Shown here piece after piece: positions 25,506 through 37,150 of a DNA stretch of 64,000 bases. Source of the DNA: Lucifuga dentata (taxonomy: Eukaryota > Chordata > Actinopteri > Ophidiiformes > Bythitidae); assembly GCA_014773175.1 (NCBI GenBank), contig VXCM01002112.1, forward strand, positions 1-64,000. Direction: 5' to 3'. Below the pieces are notes generated by a model. That model did no database searches. It was given only the letters and a program-made list of their open reading frames with translations, and was not told the origin of the DNA. The translations under genes were made by a program, and so were the position numbers. The stretch's first letter is position 1; each line of letters begins with the position of its first letter.

Positions 25506-26068
25506 TATGTGGAAACAAAAACTAAACACAAGTCAATTTGCCTTGAACTTCTGCTGCAAAATACTGTATCATCAACAAATAATTTTCTCCTCTCACATTC
25601 ACTTCTGTTTGTGTCCATGTTCACTAGTGAACTGCACTGATCTGTGGGGTGTGAATCAGCATAAATGTCTGAACAAAGTCTGGGGTCACAGAAATGAGCC
25701 AGTCACAGACTCTCCCTTGGCACAATTTGTATCGAGTGCATACCAGGAAGGTGAGAGGGTGGACCCTTGTGGACCCTGGTCGACCTGGAGCTGCATGGTA
25801 TACGAGGAAGGGCTGAGTCTCCATGAATTCTCCCATTAATATGACTAACTGACTTTTTCTGCTGCTCTCCAATGGAACAGGCTCCATCCTGATGTTCTGA
25901 AGACAATTCAGAGGGATTAAATCCATCATGAATGGCACAATGTCAAGGTTTTGGGGTCATGTCAACACAACCTTTTATTAAATGTCATATGGTGACAATG
26001 GACAAGAGAAGAAAAAAAGCCTGACTCAGCTGATCTCCTCAGGAACCATCAAGAGATCTTTCTAGACC
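25506..26068. other. Unassigned sequence
   Basis: The frames here (for example minus 25624-25938, 104 codons) show no domain, and no repeat was recognised. Confidence 0.5.
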
Positions 26069-26413
26069 TTCCATCCATCAATCACCCATACCTGCTTATC
26101 CTCTTCAGGGTCATGGGGGGCTGGAGCCTATCAGCAGTCATTAGGCGAGAGGCAGGATACACCCTGGACAGGTCGCCAGCCTATCACAGGGCTCACACAC
26201 ACACTAATTCACACCTATGTTCAATTTAGAATTTCCAGTGCACCTAGCCTGCATGTCTTTGGAGGTGGGAGGAAACCAGAGCACCCAAAGGAAACCCACA
26301 CAGACATGGGGAGAACATGCAAACTCCACGCAGAAAGCATCTAGTCAGACTCGAACCCAGGACCTTCTTGCTGTGAGGCAACAGTGCTCGCCACTAAGCC
26401 ACCGTGCCCCCCT
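26069..26413 (-). mobile_element. tRNA-headed SINE, full-length
   Basis: On the minus strand the element starts ggcacggtggcttagtgg and has RNA polymerase III-type internal promoter boxes: A box TGGCTTAGTGG (26391-26401) and B box GGTTCGAGTC (26348-26357). The body contains the ggagtttgcatgttctcccc-type string and the gacctgtccagggtgta-type string found in a very common fish interspersed repeat, and it ends in a short tail. The tail is widely held to resemble an L2 LINE, which would mobilise it; that link is from general knowledge and not shown here. Confidence 0.8.
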
Positions 26414-27496
26414 TCTAAACCATTCCTGCTTTAATATTCTGCTGATTCTGACAATTTTCCCTCTGAGTTTCTCTGCTTTGAAACACACCTGATATTCACA
26501 GCAGATATTCTAGTTTTGGCAATGGCAAGCAGTTGATGGTAACTGTTTGCTCATAATGACATGTTAAGGTTCGTAACATTTGTTCTATAAAGCATTTTGT
26601 GACAGTCTTGATTTGAAGTTGTGCACTTTGCTTTTACTACATACTTGATTATATGGTATTTTTGCAGTAATAGAAATGTATTTCAGCCATTTTCTACTGA
26701 TTTAAGCACCACATAAGTTCAGTATGCCTAGATTCTTATGTTAAATGTATTAAAAATTCAAAACAATAACCACATCTAATAAAATTGCCAGCCTCCTTTA
26801 AGCAGTGTCACCTTTTCCTTTAACATTAATCTCCTGTAAAAAGAGGGTTGTTTTGTCTTTTTAAGAGGTTGTATTAGGCACAATGGAACAGTTTTTCACA
26901 GCAAAGTCACACCACTAAGGTTAGCATGGCATTTCCACTGGATATGATGCTTTAATGGGTTATTGAGGAAGCCAGACGGAGCGATAGATCAACCAAAATG
27001 GCATAAATATCCCAGTAATGGTGAGAACAGACAGGATATTTAAGATATTAACTTCTCTAATGGCAAGACAGCATAACATTTCAAACATCCAAAGCGGCGT
27101 AAACTTCATAAAAACAATTTAACTACTGTATATGTAATATACTGCAGGTTTTTATATGTGTGACTGTCTCTTAAGCAGGATTAAGGCAGAAAAAAGGCAG
27201 AGAACTCAATGAACCTGCTAAGGAAAGTCATGTGGAGTATATGCCTATTTTCTGGACCATAACTGCTGGATCCTAAAATGAAGCAAATTTTGGTTTTAAA
27301 GTACTAAAACATTCGTCAGCAGTATCATGAAGGGTGCAGATAGTAACTTGAAGGTCCCAGAATTACATTTGTGAGCAGGAGGCAGTTTTCACACCAGAAC
27401 TGGTCAAAAAAAAAAAAAAAAANAAAAAAAAAAAAAAAACATTGAAGGATCTCCTTTCCTCTGAGCTTAGCTAGACAATGCTCTGTGACCAGCACC
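26414..27496. other. Unassigned sequence, one N in oligo-A
   Basis: No gene or identified repeat. An oligo-A run broken by N at 27423 precedes the SINE tail. Confidence 0.5.
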
Positions 27497-28220
27497 CATC
27501 CATCCATCCATCCATCCAAACGCTTATCCCTTGCAGGATCATGGAGGACTAGATCCTATCCCAGTGTTCAGTGCATAAGGTACATTCATACAGGTCATCA
27601 GTCTGAGGCTGGTTTCACATGATAAGCAGTATTTGCGCTGCAGAGAGTGATTTTCGTGTTGCTCACCTTTCTGCCGACACTCCCTGTGCTGTGGTCAGCG
27701 CACGGAATAGAACGCCAACATAGCAACACGCATCATCAAGAAGCTCCCTGGGTTGTTTACAGGCCTGGTATCCCTGTTTGACTGCTGCATCTGCCATGCA
27801 ATCACCTTTCTGCCCAGATCACGGTGCAATTTGAATTGTGTTCTACAACTCAGGAAATTTCTCTATGCAGGTTACAAGCTTCTCTTCCTTTATTGTGTCG
27901 CTTCTGCTTATGTCGCATACGTCGCTCTCTCGTTGGTTGTGTGTGTGAAAGGCCAGCAGCAGACGGGTCAAAGTTGAATTTGGTTGAACGCAGCAGCAAA
28001 GCGGAGGATCCGAGCGGTGCATGTTGTTCAAAGTGGTTCCAGCTCCCGATACACAACAATGGAACTCCCAGCTCAATGAACAGCTCACCGCTAATCATGT
28101 GAAACCAGGCTAACACATAGAAGCAAACTCATCCACACCTACTGGTAAATGTGAGTTTCTAGTTCACCAAACCTGCTTGTTTCTAGACTGTGGTAGCAAA
28201 CCAGCACCCACAGGAAATAG
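27497..28220 (-). mobile_element. SINE copy 2, split by a Harbinger-like MITE
   Basis: The 3' part (27497-27606, starting with catccatccatcc) and an inner part (28111 to about 28220, taacacatag ... aacctgcttgtttctagac ... acccacaggaaat) are collinear with the SINE at 26069-26413 once the 504-bp insert is removed. The tRNA-like head is missing or too diverged. Its minus-strand orientation is the same as copy 1. Confidence 0.7.
27607..28110. mobile_element. Harbinger-like MITE inside SINE copy 2
   Basis: The termini ggctggtttcacatgataag and (complement of) gctaatcatgtgaaaccaggc form inverted repeats of about 21 bp with about three mismatches. The right flank is TAA and the left flank is TGA. 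A TWA-type 3-bp target duplication with one change would fit PIF/Harbinger elements. The interrupted SINE reads through (cagtc[t]aacacatag) when the insert is removed, which fixes the borders. No complete transposase; several 80-90 codon frames lack recognisable domains. Confidence 0.7.
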
Positions 28221-29547
28221 AGGCAGAATAGATCAATAGATTGCCTTGTAGTTGGTTCGGGATTGGCGTTCACACAGCAAACAAACCGTAGTTCAAATGG
28301 AATCAGACTAAGATCACCATCTCTGTCCTGCTGTTTTGGTGCGGATTTGAGTTCGATTGCTGTGTTTACAAATGTCCAAACAAACCAGCACCAGGGGGAA
28401 ACACCCCAGGGTCTCAAAAAAAGGCTCAAACAAACTAGGTTTGAAAATGCTCTTCATATTAAAAGTGATAGTAACTTTGTTAGGAAGTGATAGTAAGTTA
28501 GGAAGTGATAGTAACTTTGAATCCTGTTCTTTAAAAGGCCACTTTGCTCATTTTTTTTTTAAAGCAGTGACTCATGACTCATCTCTAATATGCTAACATC
28601 TGTCGTTCTAAGCTGTCATTGCTGTAGATTTTGTGCTACAGTAAAAGAAGCTTGAGGGGTCAAAGGGTCAAAGCCGCTGCACGTTGACGGAGATACGCTG
28701 AATCTGTTTCGTCTTCATTAGGGAGAATCTTTGTCATGTTGAGTGCTGGTGTCTGCAGCTCCACGCCCTCGCTGATAACAAATGGGCACACACCGTCACA
28801 GCCGAAGCTGCTACCAGTGGCAACACCAGGACCCCGTGTTGTTCTCATCCATATTCAGCCCCTCTGAATTGGGACGGTAACATATGGTTGGTACTCACGC
28901 TACATCTCCCCCTCCTCTGTACCACAGATACAAATTCAGAATTGGATTTAACACTTCAGTTCCCCCCTGACCAACAAGCCTGACACAATTACTATGCTGG
29001 AGATGCCACACACACACTGGTGCACACACACACAAACATACCAGCATAATCCAATTAGAACACAGCCAGCATTTATGTTTGTGTGTGTGTGAGAGAGAGA
29101 GACAGTTACTAGAAACCAACACTTTCATAGGATCTGTATTAATATGAAATAAATGACCTGAAAATTAAAAACACGCACACACACACAAAAAAAAAGAAGC
29201 TTATGCAGACTTAAACATTGACTGATACTATTTTAGGTGGCAAGCATCTGTGCAGCTAAAGTGCTCTTGAGCAAGACACTGAATCTCTGCCAGGTTCAGT
29301 GACTGATGAGTCACTGAACCTGAACTCTGACCTCTTTGTCTTCTTGTGTTGCATTTGTATCAAAGAAATTAATTAAGTGTTGCATCATTTATGTGAAAAT
29401 AGGTGCTAACAAAATAAGTTGATATGCTAAGTAGCCATGTAATATAATGCAGCAGTTATTATCTTCTGTCGTACAGCCGTAGCAGTAAATAAAACCCATA
29501 AAAGTTTTGTATCCTTCATTACAGCTTAGATAATATTAGTAAAACTT
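28221..29547. other. Unassigned sequence with small tandem repeat
   Basis: 28465-28520 holds three copies of agtgatagtaa-type units. 28640-28870 is a unique GC-balanced stretch that may be conserved non-coding DNA. CA/GT runs lie near 29010-29100. No gene recognised. Confidence 0.45.
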
Positions 29548-29960
29548 CCATTTAATATTGTATTTTTGACCACTAAGTGGCAGAAAAAACTCCAAAACAG
29601 GCTGACTTACACACAGTCCTGACACATTATTGCTGTATTAAGTTGTGGTTACTGTGCTAGATAACAGCTTACACATTCAGCAGACACAAAGCCCCATTAG
29701 CAAATCACTAGAGTCGCTTTCTGTCCACCTGATGAATTTAAGTCCCATATTCTCTCTGGTTTTAGTTCTGTTTTTATCTCCATTAACTCCTGAGGAAAAA
29801 AATAAAAAAAAAACTGGGTCTTTGGCTTGCTAGCTGCTCCACTTTCTTTACCAGCTAATCCTTTTGCCTGGAGTTCAGTGCTGTGATGGTAGTGAACAGC
29901 CTGCGTAACTCAGCTTTACAGAAAGCTGCAAATATCCTGAGGTTTCATCATTATGAGTGA
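29548..29960 (+). repeat. Family B repeat, copy 2
   Basis: Best-preserved copy. It begins tatttttgaccactaagtgg and continues with cacacagtcctgacacatta, ctgtccacctgatgaattta and attaactcctgagg. The first string contains CCACTAAGTGGCAG (29570-29583), one base from the usual CTCF core consensus. Confidence 0.65.
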
Positions 29961-30199
29961 TTTTTTTCACAATTCAGAGTCATTGGATTATGGTGAACTG
30001 ATACACCTTAAACACAGGTCCACTTCATTAGATGATTAGGCTTGATTAGGTGAAAATATTCTCCAGATGTCCTTATATAAGTAGGATACACACACACACA
30101 CACAAACACACAGCATCTACCTCTGAAGGTATGGTTGAAGTTTGATAAAGGGGCCACATTATAAAGAATTCAATATTCTTATCTGAAATATTTGCGATA

Positions 30200-30601
30200 C
30201 TTTAATGAAAAACACTGATCCACTTCTTTGCTAAAGCACCATTGAGAGCACTGAGTGAAAACAAACCAGTTTACATAAAAGCCTCTGATTGGCTAGCTGC
30301 ATCAGGCCTGAACTGGAAACACCCCTGGATTGCAAAACAAGGAATACTTGCTCACTGTTTTGTGTAACCGGGTGTGTAAAATTAAACCGTGTTCCATGTT
30401 GATGTCATTATGTCACAGAAGTAAAGGACTAATTAAAAAACAAAGCTTTCAGGGCAGTTCAGGACCTATGAGTTTGTCTAACTGAATGCGTTGTGAACCT
30501 CAAATTTTGCAATTTTGACGATGTTCAACATATATAATTGCTACTTTGTTAGACTATAAAATAAGGAAAAATAACAAAAAGGATAATATGTCCCCTTTAA
30601 G
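30200..30601 (+). mobile_element. Family C repeat, copy 2
   Basis: Ordered modules shared with copies 3 and 4: actgagtgaaaacaa, cctctgattggctagctgc, tgttgatgtcattatgt, caaagctttcagggcagttc and the terminus aatatgtcccctttaa. Left border not defined. Non-coding; class unknown, though a TTAA-ending terminus is seen. Confidence 0.65.
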
Positions 30602-33169
30602 GCTCCTGACCAGACAGGAGTGAATGCTATCCATACCTGGAGGATGACTTAAAGGTCACTGAGTTGAATGTTGAGAGCTGATTTGCTTGGAATGTTTTAC
30701 ATATACAAATAATTTCCCCCTTGCTTTTAGGGGTTTAAGAATACATTTAAAGTTGTTTTATGTACCAGCCATCTGTAAAACCTCAGAAAGAGTTTGGTGG
30801 CGGGTCAAGCTGTTTGTGTTTTGCATTTGTGCTTGATATTATTTTTATTTCCTCCAACATGTTATCGATCAACCACACCTCCCCAGCTGGATATCTCTTC
30901 AATTCATCAGGACTTCGTGCATGTCTCCTCAGAAATAATCAGTCTCAAATTCCCTGAATTGTGTGAATCATTGCTGCCTTTGAATCACTGGATCTTTATA
31001 TGCTGTCATCCATAAAGCAACAGCAATGGGGATCTAAATGAAAGCCAAATAAACTGGTCAAAAAATGCTGATTTAGGGAACTTAACTGCCTGTGTTGTTT
31101 ATATTCACGCTGAATTCACCTCAGTTCATCATCATCTTCATAATCCCCATGGTGGTAATTGTTTTACAGGAGAATAGAGCACCAAATCTACCAGAAAAGT
31201 GCATTTTGACAAACTTCCTCTCACGCTCACAGTTTAATAGCCTGGGCTGTATGATCTATGGCCAGTATGTAGCGCATCCAAATCTAAAGTTGAGTTCCCT
31301 GTGATGTGATAAAAATCACACTTAAACCCTGTCTTAAAAGTCACTGTGGGTAACGAGAATACTGTTTAGAAAATCTGCCACCGAGGCATCAGCTTAGATT
31401 TCACAACATTACATCACCTGTCTAATTGATCCGCTTGTTTGGGCTCATTTCATACCTGCATGGAAGTGCTGATGAAGGGGGTCTGGCTTCTCCCCCTCGG
31501 CTGTGTGTGTGTGTGTGTGTGTGTGCGTGTGTGCAGGGAGGCAGGTATTAGCCCTGACAGATCGCACTGTTAATTGCTAATTGTGTTTCTCATTAGACGC
31601 AGGGGTGACAGGTGTTGTTAGAGTGTTGTGAGTTCTTTCAGCGCTCTCCCGTGAATTGCGCTCGCTCCCTGCGCGCCACATTGCTGATCCACTTGCTAAT
31701 GGTTCCCCCGAGAACTCCCATCAGCCCCTGGGCTCGCTGCAGTGAGGGGTCGGCTTTAGATACTGTGTAGCAGCAACAGCCGCCTGGGAGGTCTCCAAAC
31801 ATAGGGTTTTGTCAACTAACAGTTCCTTTTATCACTGTAAATACACCGCAGTCGATCTACATGTATGTTCAGTGTATTTTTCTCTGTATTTGGACAGTTT
31901 AAATGAGATTCTAAAGGCATGTGGTGAAAACAAGCAATCTCTCTACTGTACAAATCAGTGAAATTTCATCATATCACAGATGGTACTCTATGCTGCTGGC
32001 ATCATCTTTGTCTTTATGGTTTTGGGCGTGGCTTTAAATAAATAAATAAAAAAGGCCATGCATCAGTCAGTTGAAGGCTGTTAGGAATATTAGAATTGAA
32101 ATCTCTCAGCTTGTGAAACGTCCTTATAAGTTATGTTCCAGGTTTGCCTCCAGAACAAATCTGTCTAATAAATGGTTTATGATGTAAATCAGAGGCTCCC
32201 GGTAAATGTGAGGAAATAAGATTAGAAGATTCAAACAGCTTTTGTGGGATTAGAGCAAACTCAGGGTCACTTCCCCATCCTGGCTACTTTGTTCTGAAAC
32301 ATGTTTGATGTCCTTCAGTCTGCATTCACATCCACATGATAAGACAGAGGATTTTAATGTCATGCACAAAATACGTGTGACATTCATATTTAAAGCTACA
32401 CTCAGCCGATTGTGCATATCAGGTCAGCAATTCCACAACAGAGTCTTGTAGACACCTGGGATGATGAAATATGAAAATGTCTGCTGTTTTATTGGAGGTG
32501 GTAATTGCGTCTTAGACCATCAGTGAGGACAGAAAATTGTGCTTTGGTAAAGACCTCATATGTATTTTGTGGAAGGATAATGGGCTTCTGCCTCATTTTT
32601 GTTAGATTGCCGTTAAAACATTTGCTGTATACTCATTTCTAAGCTCATCACCAAAAAGCAAAAAAAAAAAAGATGCAAAATGAACAATCGTGAGATGGTT
32701 AGACTCTTTAAATTTTATGGAAATTTATGGTCAAACAACTTTAGTAATTTGCCATCCTTTTCCATTTCATTTTCACTTTCGTCCATTGTCCATTTTAGCA
32801 GTTGAGACACTTTATACACATAGTATGTGAAGTCCTTTTGTCATTCCTTATTTTTTCAAATGTTTCAATTTCAATTTCTTTTTTTCATCTGAACAGAAAT
32901 TTACACAGAACATTTACAAAACAAAACATTAAAAACAGTAGTAAAATGCTTCAGGAAGATAGCTTCAAAAATCATTTCATAAAATTATTGTTGAATAATG
33001 CAGTTCAGTACAAAAATGCCATGAACTGCAGCCCAGACAGTTACGATTGAAGAATAAACATCTATTATTTCATAAATATAAATATCTGACAGTTAGATAC
33101 AGATTTCAATGTTCTTATTTTCATTTAGAGTGTAATTTAACTTTGCAATGATTTAGTGTGAAAAAACCC
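30602..33169. other. Unique intergenic sequence with candidate CNE
   Basis: No gene recognised. The candidate conserved element at 31540-31770 is listed separately. A (GT)n array lies at 31503-31526. Confidence 0.5.
31540..31770. promoter_or_regulatory. Candidate conserved non-coding element
   Basis: Unique, GC-balanced sequence between AT-rich flanks, containing ttaattgctaattgtg (paired homeodomain-type cores) and cattgctgatccacttgcta. It is free of the repeat families in this window. The call rests on composition and motif density only; no cross-species comparison was possible. Confidence 0.3.
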
Positions 33170-33669
33170 CCCCAAAAAACACACTGATCAACTTCAACTC
33201 CCTCTCTCTTGCTGCAACACCGCTGTGCACACTGAGTGAAAACAGGCTGTTTTAGGTACTCTTTAAGACCCCCTTTCAGAAAAGCCAGCTCTGTTCTGAT
33301 TGGCCAGCTGCATCATAAACTGGCACTAGCCATGAACTGTGAAACACAAATACTTGCCAAACACTCGCTCACTGGCCTTGTACTTTGTGTGCTTCGTGTT
33401 GATCAGTGTTTTTTTTTTTTTGTTTTTTTTTCCACTGGTAAATTCAAATATGTTATGTGTTGATGTAAACATGTAAACAAGCAAAGGACGAACAAAACAA
33501 AGCTTTTAGGGCAGCTCAGCACCTAAAGTTTTGTCTTCCTGGACTAATTTCTAGAGGCCTCAACCTGAAGTTTTGACACTTTGACAGCATTCAACACACT
33601 TGCCCTCCAATATTACGCTATAAAAAATGAGGGAAAAGAATAAAAAAAAACACACATATGTCCCCTTTA
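33170..33669 (+). mobile_element. Family C repeat, copy 3
   Basis: Contains ttgctgcaacaccgctgtgc, actgagtgaaaacaggct, ttctgattggccagctgc, aaagcttttagggcagctc and the terminus atatgtcccctttaa. This is the clearest copy. Left border approximate. Confidence 0.7.
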
Positions 33670-33875
33670 ATGATTATGAGCTTTGCAATTGTATCCTGTT
33701 AGATGCCATCCGATCATTACAGGTGTTGGCGATATTGTACCTACCAGGTAAAATGGTTTCCAAAATGATTTTAAGAAATTTCTTACTCTGCCGTCACATC
33801 CCGTGTTGAATATGATTGTGCCTTTTTGACTTCAAGTTGAACTTCTACCCGCTCATTGTTACGTGTGAAATACTT

Positions 33876-33883
33876 GCAGGGAG
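33876..33883. other. Left 8-bp target site duplication of hAT MITE
   Basis: gcagggag, identical to 34335-34342. Confidence 0.9.
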
Positions 33884-34334
33884 CAGTGCTTGAAGTGGGC
33901 CGGTACTCACAGGAACACAGTACAGGGACCTCTGTGATTTTCATTTCAGAGTACTGGGACATTTTCGGGGTACCTGAACCTCTCATAAATCTTCCATACT
34001 CTACTGCAGAACAACACAGAGGAAAACACTAGCAAAGGCTGCAGCCGCATGAATTAAATCGAGGGACCACATATTTATATGTACCAAGGCTGGGCAACTT
34101 TGATGAGGACAGGGCCAATAAAATTTCATTCTCACGGTCAAAGGGCCATACATTAAATAAAACAAAAATCACTATGAACTCGGTACATACCTGTCTACTT
34201 TGAAAATAAGGGAGATTTTCTGAATCATCGGGTCAGGCCACCCGTACCCGGCCCAATGACCAGCCAATGACCGGCGCACGGAGAAGGGGTGTAGGGAGTA
34301 CTGGCACCTTTTTTTGTCCACTTCTCAAGCACTG
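33884..34334. mobile_element. hAT-type MITE with perfect 8-bp TSD
   Basis: A 451-bp element. The left end is CAGTGCTTGAAGTGGGCCGG with ggtact following. The right end is the imperfect complement (agtactggcacc ... tccacttctcaagcactg). It is flanked by identical octamers gcagggag (33876-33883 and 34335-34342), the hallmark of hAT transposition. No transposase. The interior may hold a second, older hAT-like fragment starting near caaggctgggcaac (34085). Confidence 0.9.
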
Positions 34335-34342
34335 GCAGGGAG
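34335..34342. other. Right 8-bp target site duplication of hAT MITE
   Basis: gcagggag, identical to 33876-33883. Confidence 0.9.
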
Positions 34343-34424
34343 TGTCTTGTTTTGTTGCTGTTTACCAAAAAAAAACTTAACACAGAATGCTTGTAATAGA
34401 ATATTCATCATGGGGGTTGATTGT

Positions 34425-34690
34425 TTTGGTGACTGGTAATTATTATTGTTGTCGAGGCCTTTGTGCCCTCGCTTGGCATGCCGCTGTTCCTCTGTTGAAC
34501 TGTGTTGTCACTGGCTACTAATTACAGCCTGCAAAACGAAGCCCTGGACAGCCAAGTGCGAGCAAGATTTGTCCCCATGGTGGCACCTATCTGTCCCTCA
34601 CCGCCGCTATTAGCTCAGCGCTAGCTCCACTTGGCAGCCATTATTAGCCTGGGTATTAGCGTCTCGCTGACTCACTCTGATACCTAGAAG
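34425..34690. promoter_or_regulatory. Candidate conserved non-coding element
   Basis: Unique sequence with actggtaattattattg, ggctactaattacagcc, gccgctattagctcag and gccattattagcctggg, a dense set of TAAT/ATTA cores in a balanced-GC background. No coding frame. Supported only by composition and motif density. Confidence 0.3.
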
Positions 34691-34944
34691 TGTGTTGCAG
34701 CACCCATGTGGATCTTCATTGTTCGTGGATCCTTTGGGGGGTGGAGGGAACACGGCACAGCTCAGGGTGCTAACAGTAATAATTACCCCTCAGAAAACAG
34801 GCGGCTCCCTGCTCGTGCAGCCCTGTTTACGGTGCGACTCTGTCTGGGTCACCGAGCACCAACAGGACTTTGCTCCAGCAAAGGTTAATTATCGAGAACC
34901 AAACTGTTCACAAACGCCCTATCCTGCAATTCAAAAGAAAAAAA

Positions 34945-35085
34945 ACTGTATCTGGATCCAGATTTGCCTCAAGATTTAATCAAATCTTTCTTCATCCAAA
35001 TCACACCTTACTACAAAACTTCATCAAAATCTGTCAGATTCTTTTCGAGATATTTTGCTGACAAATACAAAAACACAGATAAAAA
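34945..35085 (+). repeat. Family G repeat, copy 1
   Basis: The strings tggatccagatttgcct, aacttcatcaaaatctgtca and cgagatattttgctgaca resemble a common fish interspersed repeat. A related copy lies at about 60000-60150 (gtggaaatctgtcag, gagatatcctgctgac). Boundaries approximate. Confidence 0.45.
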
Positions 35086-35108
35086 CACAACTTAGTGAGG
35101 TAAAAATG

Positions 35109-35138
35109 GAAAGAAAGAAAGAAAGAAACAAACAGCAA

Positions 35139-35178
<40 letters not shown>

Positions 35179-35195
35179 AAAAGGAAGAAAGAAAG
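35109..35195. repeat. (GAAA)n microsatellite
   Basis: Tetranucleotide array with short interruptions. Confidence 0.95.
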
Positions 35196-35859
35196 GTTCA
35201 TAATATGTTCAATGTAGAACCTGAATTTGCTGTAACCATCAGAAATTTTTTTTTTCAAAAATTACCTAAAATACTCTCCAAATACTCGAAGTACTGTTAC
35301 GTCACAACTGATTACAACTGATAACCAAAAAGCAATTATTAAATTATTAACAAAATATCAGCACCAATTGATCGATCCAACCATCTGTTAAGACACCAGC
35401 AGCATTCAGAGGTGTATTCTATGATGGACTATCAACAAGTGCAATTCAGCCCTGATACTCTCTCTCTCTCTCTCTCTCTCAGTGCCCTCTGGTTGCTTGA
35501 GCCTTTCATTTTTTTTCCCTTTTATTCTTCTGTATTTATTTTTTCCTTTTCTTCCTTCTTTACTTTCTTCTGTCTTTCCTTTCTACCTTTCCTTATTTCC
35601 TTACTTGAACTGTTTCCATCACTTAAAAACACAAATTCTAATGATAAAATGCCAAATATATACCATGTTGATTATACATTGTAAATATGTAAGAATATTT
35701 ACTATATATATCAGCCTGCAGTCCATCACATATTAGCGTTGGTTCTATCATTTAAGCTAATGTTGGTTATCCAGCACAGATCTCAAAGCTGTTTCCTGTT
35801 TCAGGAGAATATGGTTTAATATATGAATATGGTTGAAGTTGACCTTGAACTCCAAACCT

Positions 35860-35901
<42 letters not shown>

Positions 35902-36068
35902 GGATCATGGCTTTACACACCTTCATTGGTTTTTCCTCCCCTTAACATCCAACGTCCCCTTTGACCTTTGCTATTGTGTCTGTTTCACACGCCTTCCTCC
36001 TCTCATGTTTCTTCCGCTACATTAGAAACAATTCCATGGAGAATATCCCCCTCCTAACACACTCACAT

Positions 36069-36113
<45 letters not shown>

Positions 36114-36297
36114 CATCGGCTCCCAACTGGAGGTGAGTTCAGGCCTCTGGGGATCTTTTTATTTTCCAGCGCACACAGCAGATCCGTCCGGTGCCAGTTA
36201 GCTCATTATCTATGCTAACAACTTCACCAACAGCCTGCACAGTGACTGACTGACAGTTTTTACCATGAATCCATGTGGAGGCTGTAAGGCTGATTTA
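35196..36297. other. Intergenic sequence with CA arrays
   Basis: Two (AC)n arrays (35861-35900 and 36069-36114), a CT array near 35459-35480 and pyrimidine-rich sequence. No gene recognised. Confidence 0.6.
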
Positions 36298-37147
36298 CAC
36301 AAGTCTTGATGCTCAATTCCGATCTTTTGCCTTTATCTGATTTTTTTTTCTTTTTTTTTGTTCAGTGTATTTACATTTTCTTTTTTAAGCGGCTCATATC
36401 TGATACCTGTATTTACACGGCTTTGACCTGTAGCAGCAGGATGCAGCTACGCATGCACACATTTCTGAGACACATGTAAACAAAACATTGCAATGGATGA
36501 AGATGAGAAAACTATTTTTTTTTTTTTTTGTCTGCATATATAGTTGTGGTATATGCCAAGACTGGCACAACCATTTTTTATATATATGCAATTTAATCAA
36601 GAAAACTATTTAAAAATATGATCAGTGGATTAAAACTTTCACATGAAGAGAGAAACTTCTGATATGTTGTTTGAAGCACAGATCAGGACATGTATTTTTA
36701 TCAGTCAATCACAGAGGAGAAGTGGGTGGAGTTGGAGTTTTGCTGCTGTAACAGGAGCCTGTTATCACACACTAACATGTCTATTTGACATAAGCACACA
36801 TCAGTATGTCTGATATATATATATATATATATATACAGTATGTCCTCCATTTCTATTCTCCAGAGAGCAGTCATTGTATTGATGCTTACATCATCCATAT
36901 ATGGACAAGGTGGAACGTTACATTGGAGTCGAAATGGGAAGGAAATTCCAATATGTGTATTTAGACAGCAGTCGCATTGACGTATCCGATTTATTTCATA
37001 TGCAAGTGGCCCAAAACGGATCTGAGAATATCAGATTTCATGTGGCTTTTTACCATTTACATCTTCAGGAAATTGTATCCGATACATGTCGCATGTGAGC
37101 AAAAGATCGGAATCAGGTCACACGTGTGTGTTCGTGTAAATCCAGCC
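36298..37147. mobile_element. Harbinger-like element with TAA duplications
   Basis: 850 bp between identical TAA trinucleotides (36295-36297 and 37148-37150). The left terminus ggctgatttacacaag and the right terminus (complement ggctggatttacacgaac) are inverted repeats. The arms also share ttccgatcttttgc (left) and its complement gcaaaagatcggaa (right), so the inverted region reaches about 55 bp with gaps. A 3-bp TWA duplication fits PIF/Harbinger. The interior has an (AT)n array (36815-36836) and no recognisable transposase. Confidence 0.75.
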
Positions 37148-37150
37148 TAA

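Noticed and set aside
26348..26401. Possible tRNA gene from A and B boxes
   Set aside because: The boxes belong to a SINE head; no cloverleaf with acceptor stem or anticodon arm could be drawn.
36901..37098. 65-codon plus frame MDKVERYIGVEMGRK...
   Set aside because: Lies wholly inside the Harbinger-like element and ends in its inverted arm; no domain recognised.
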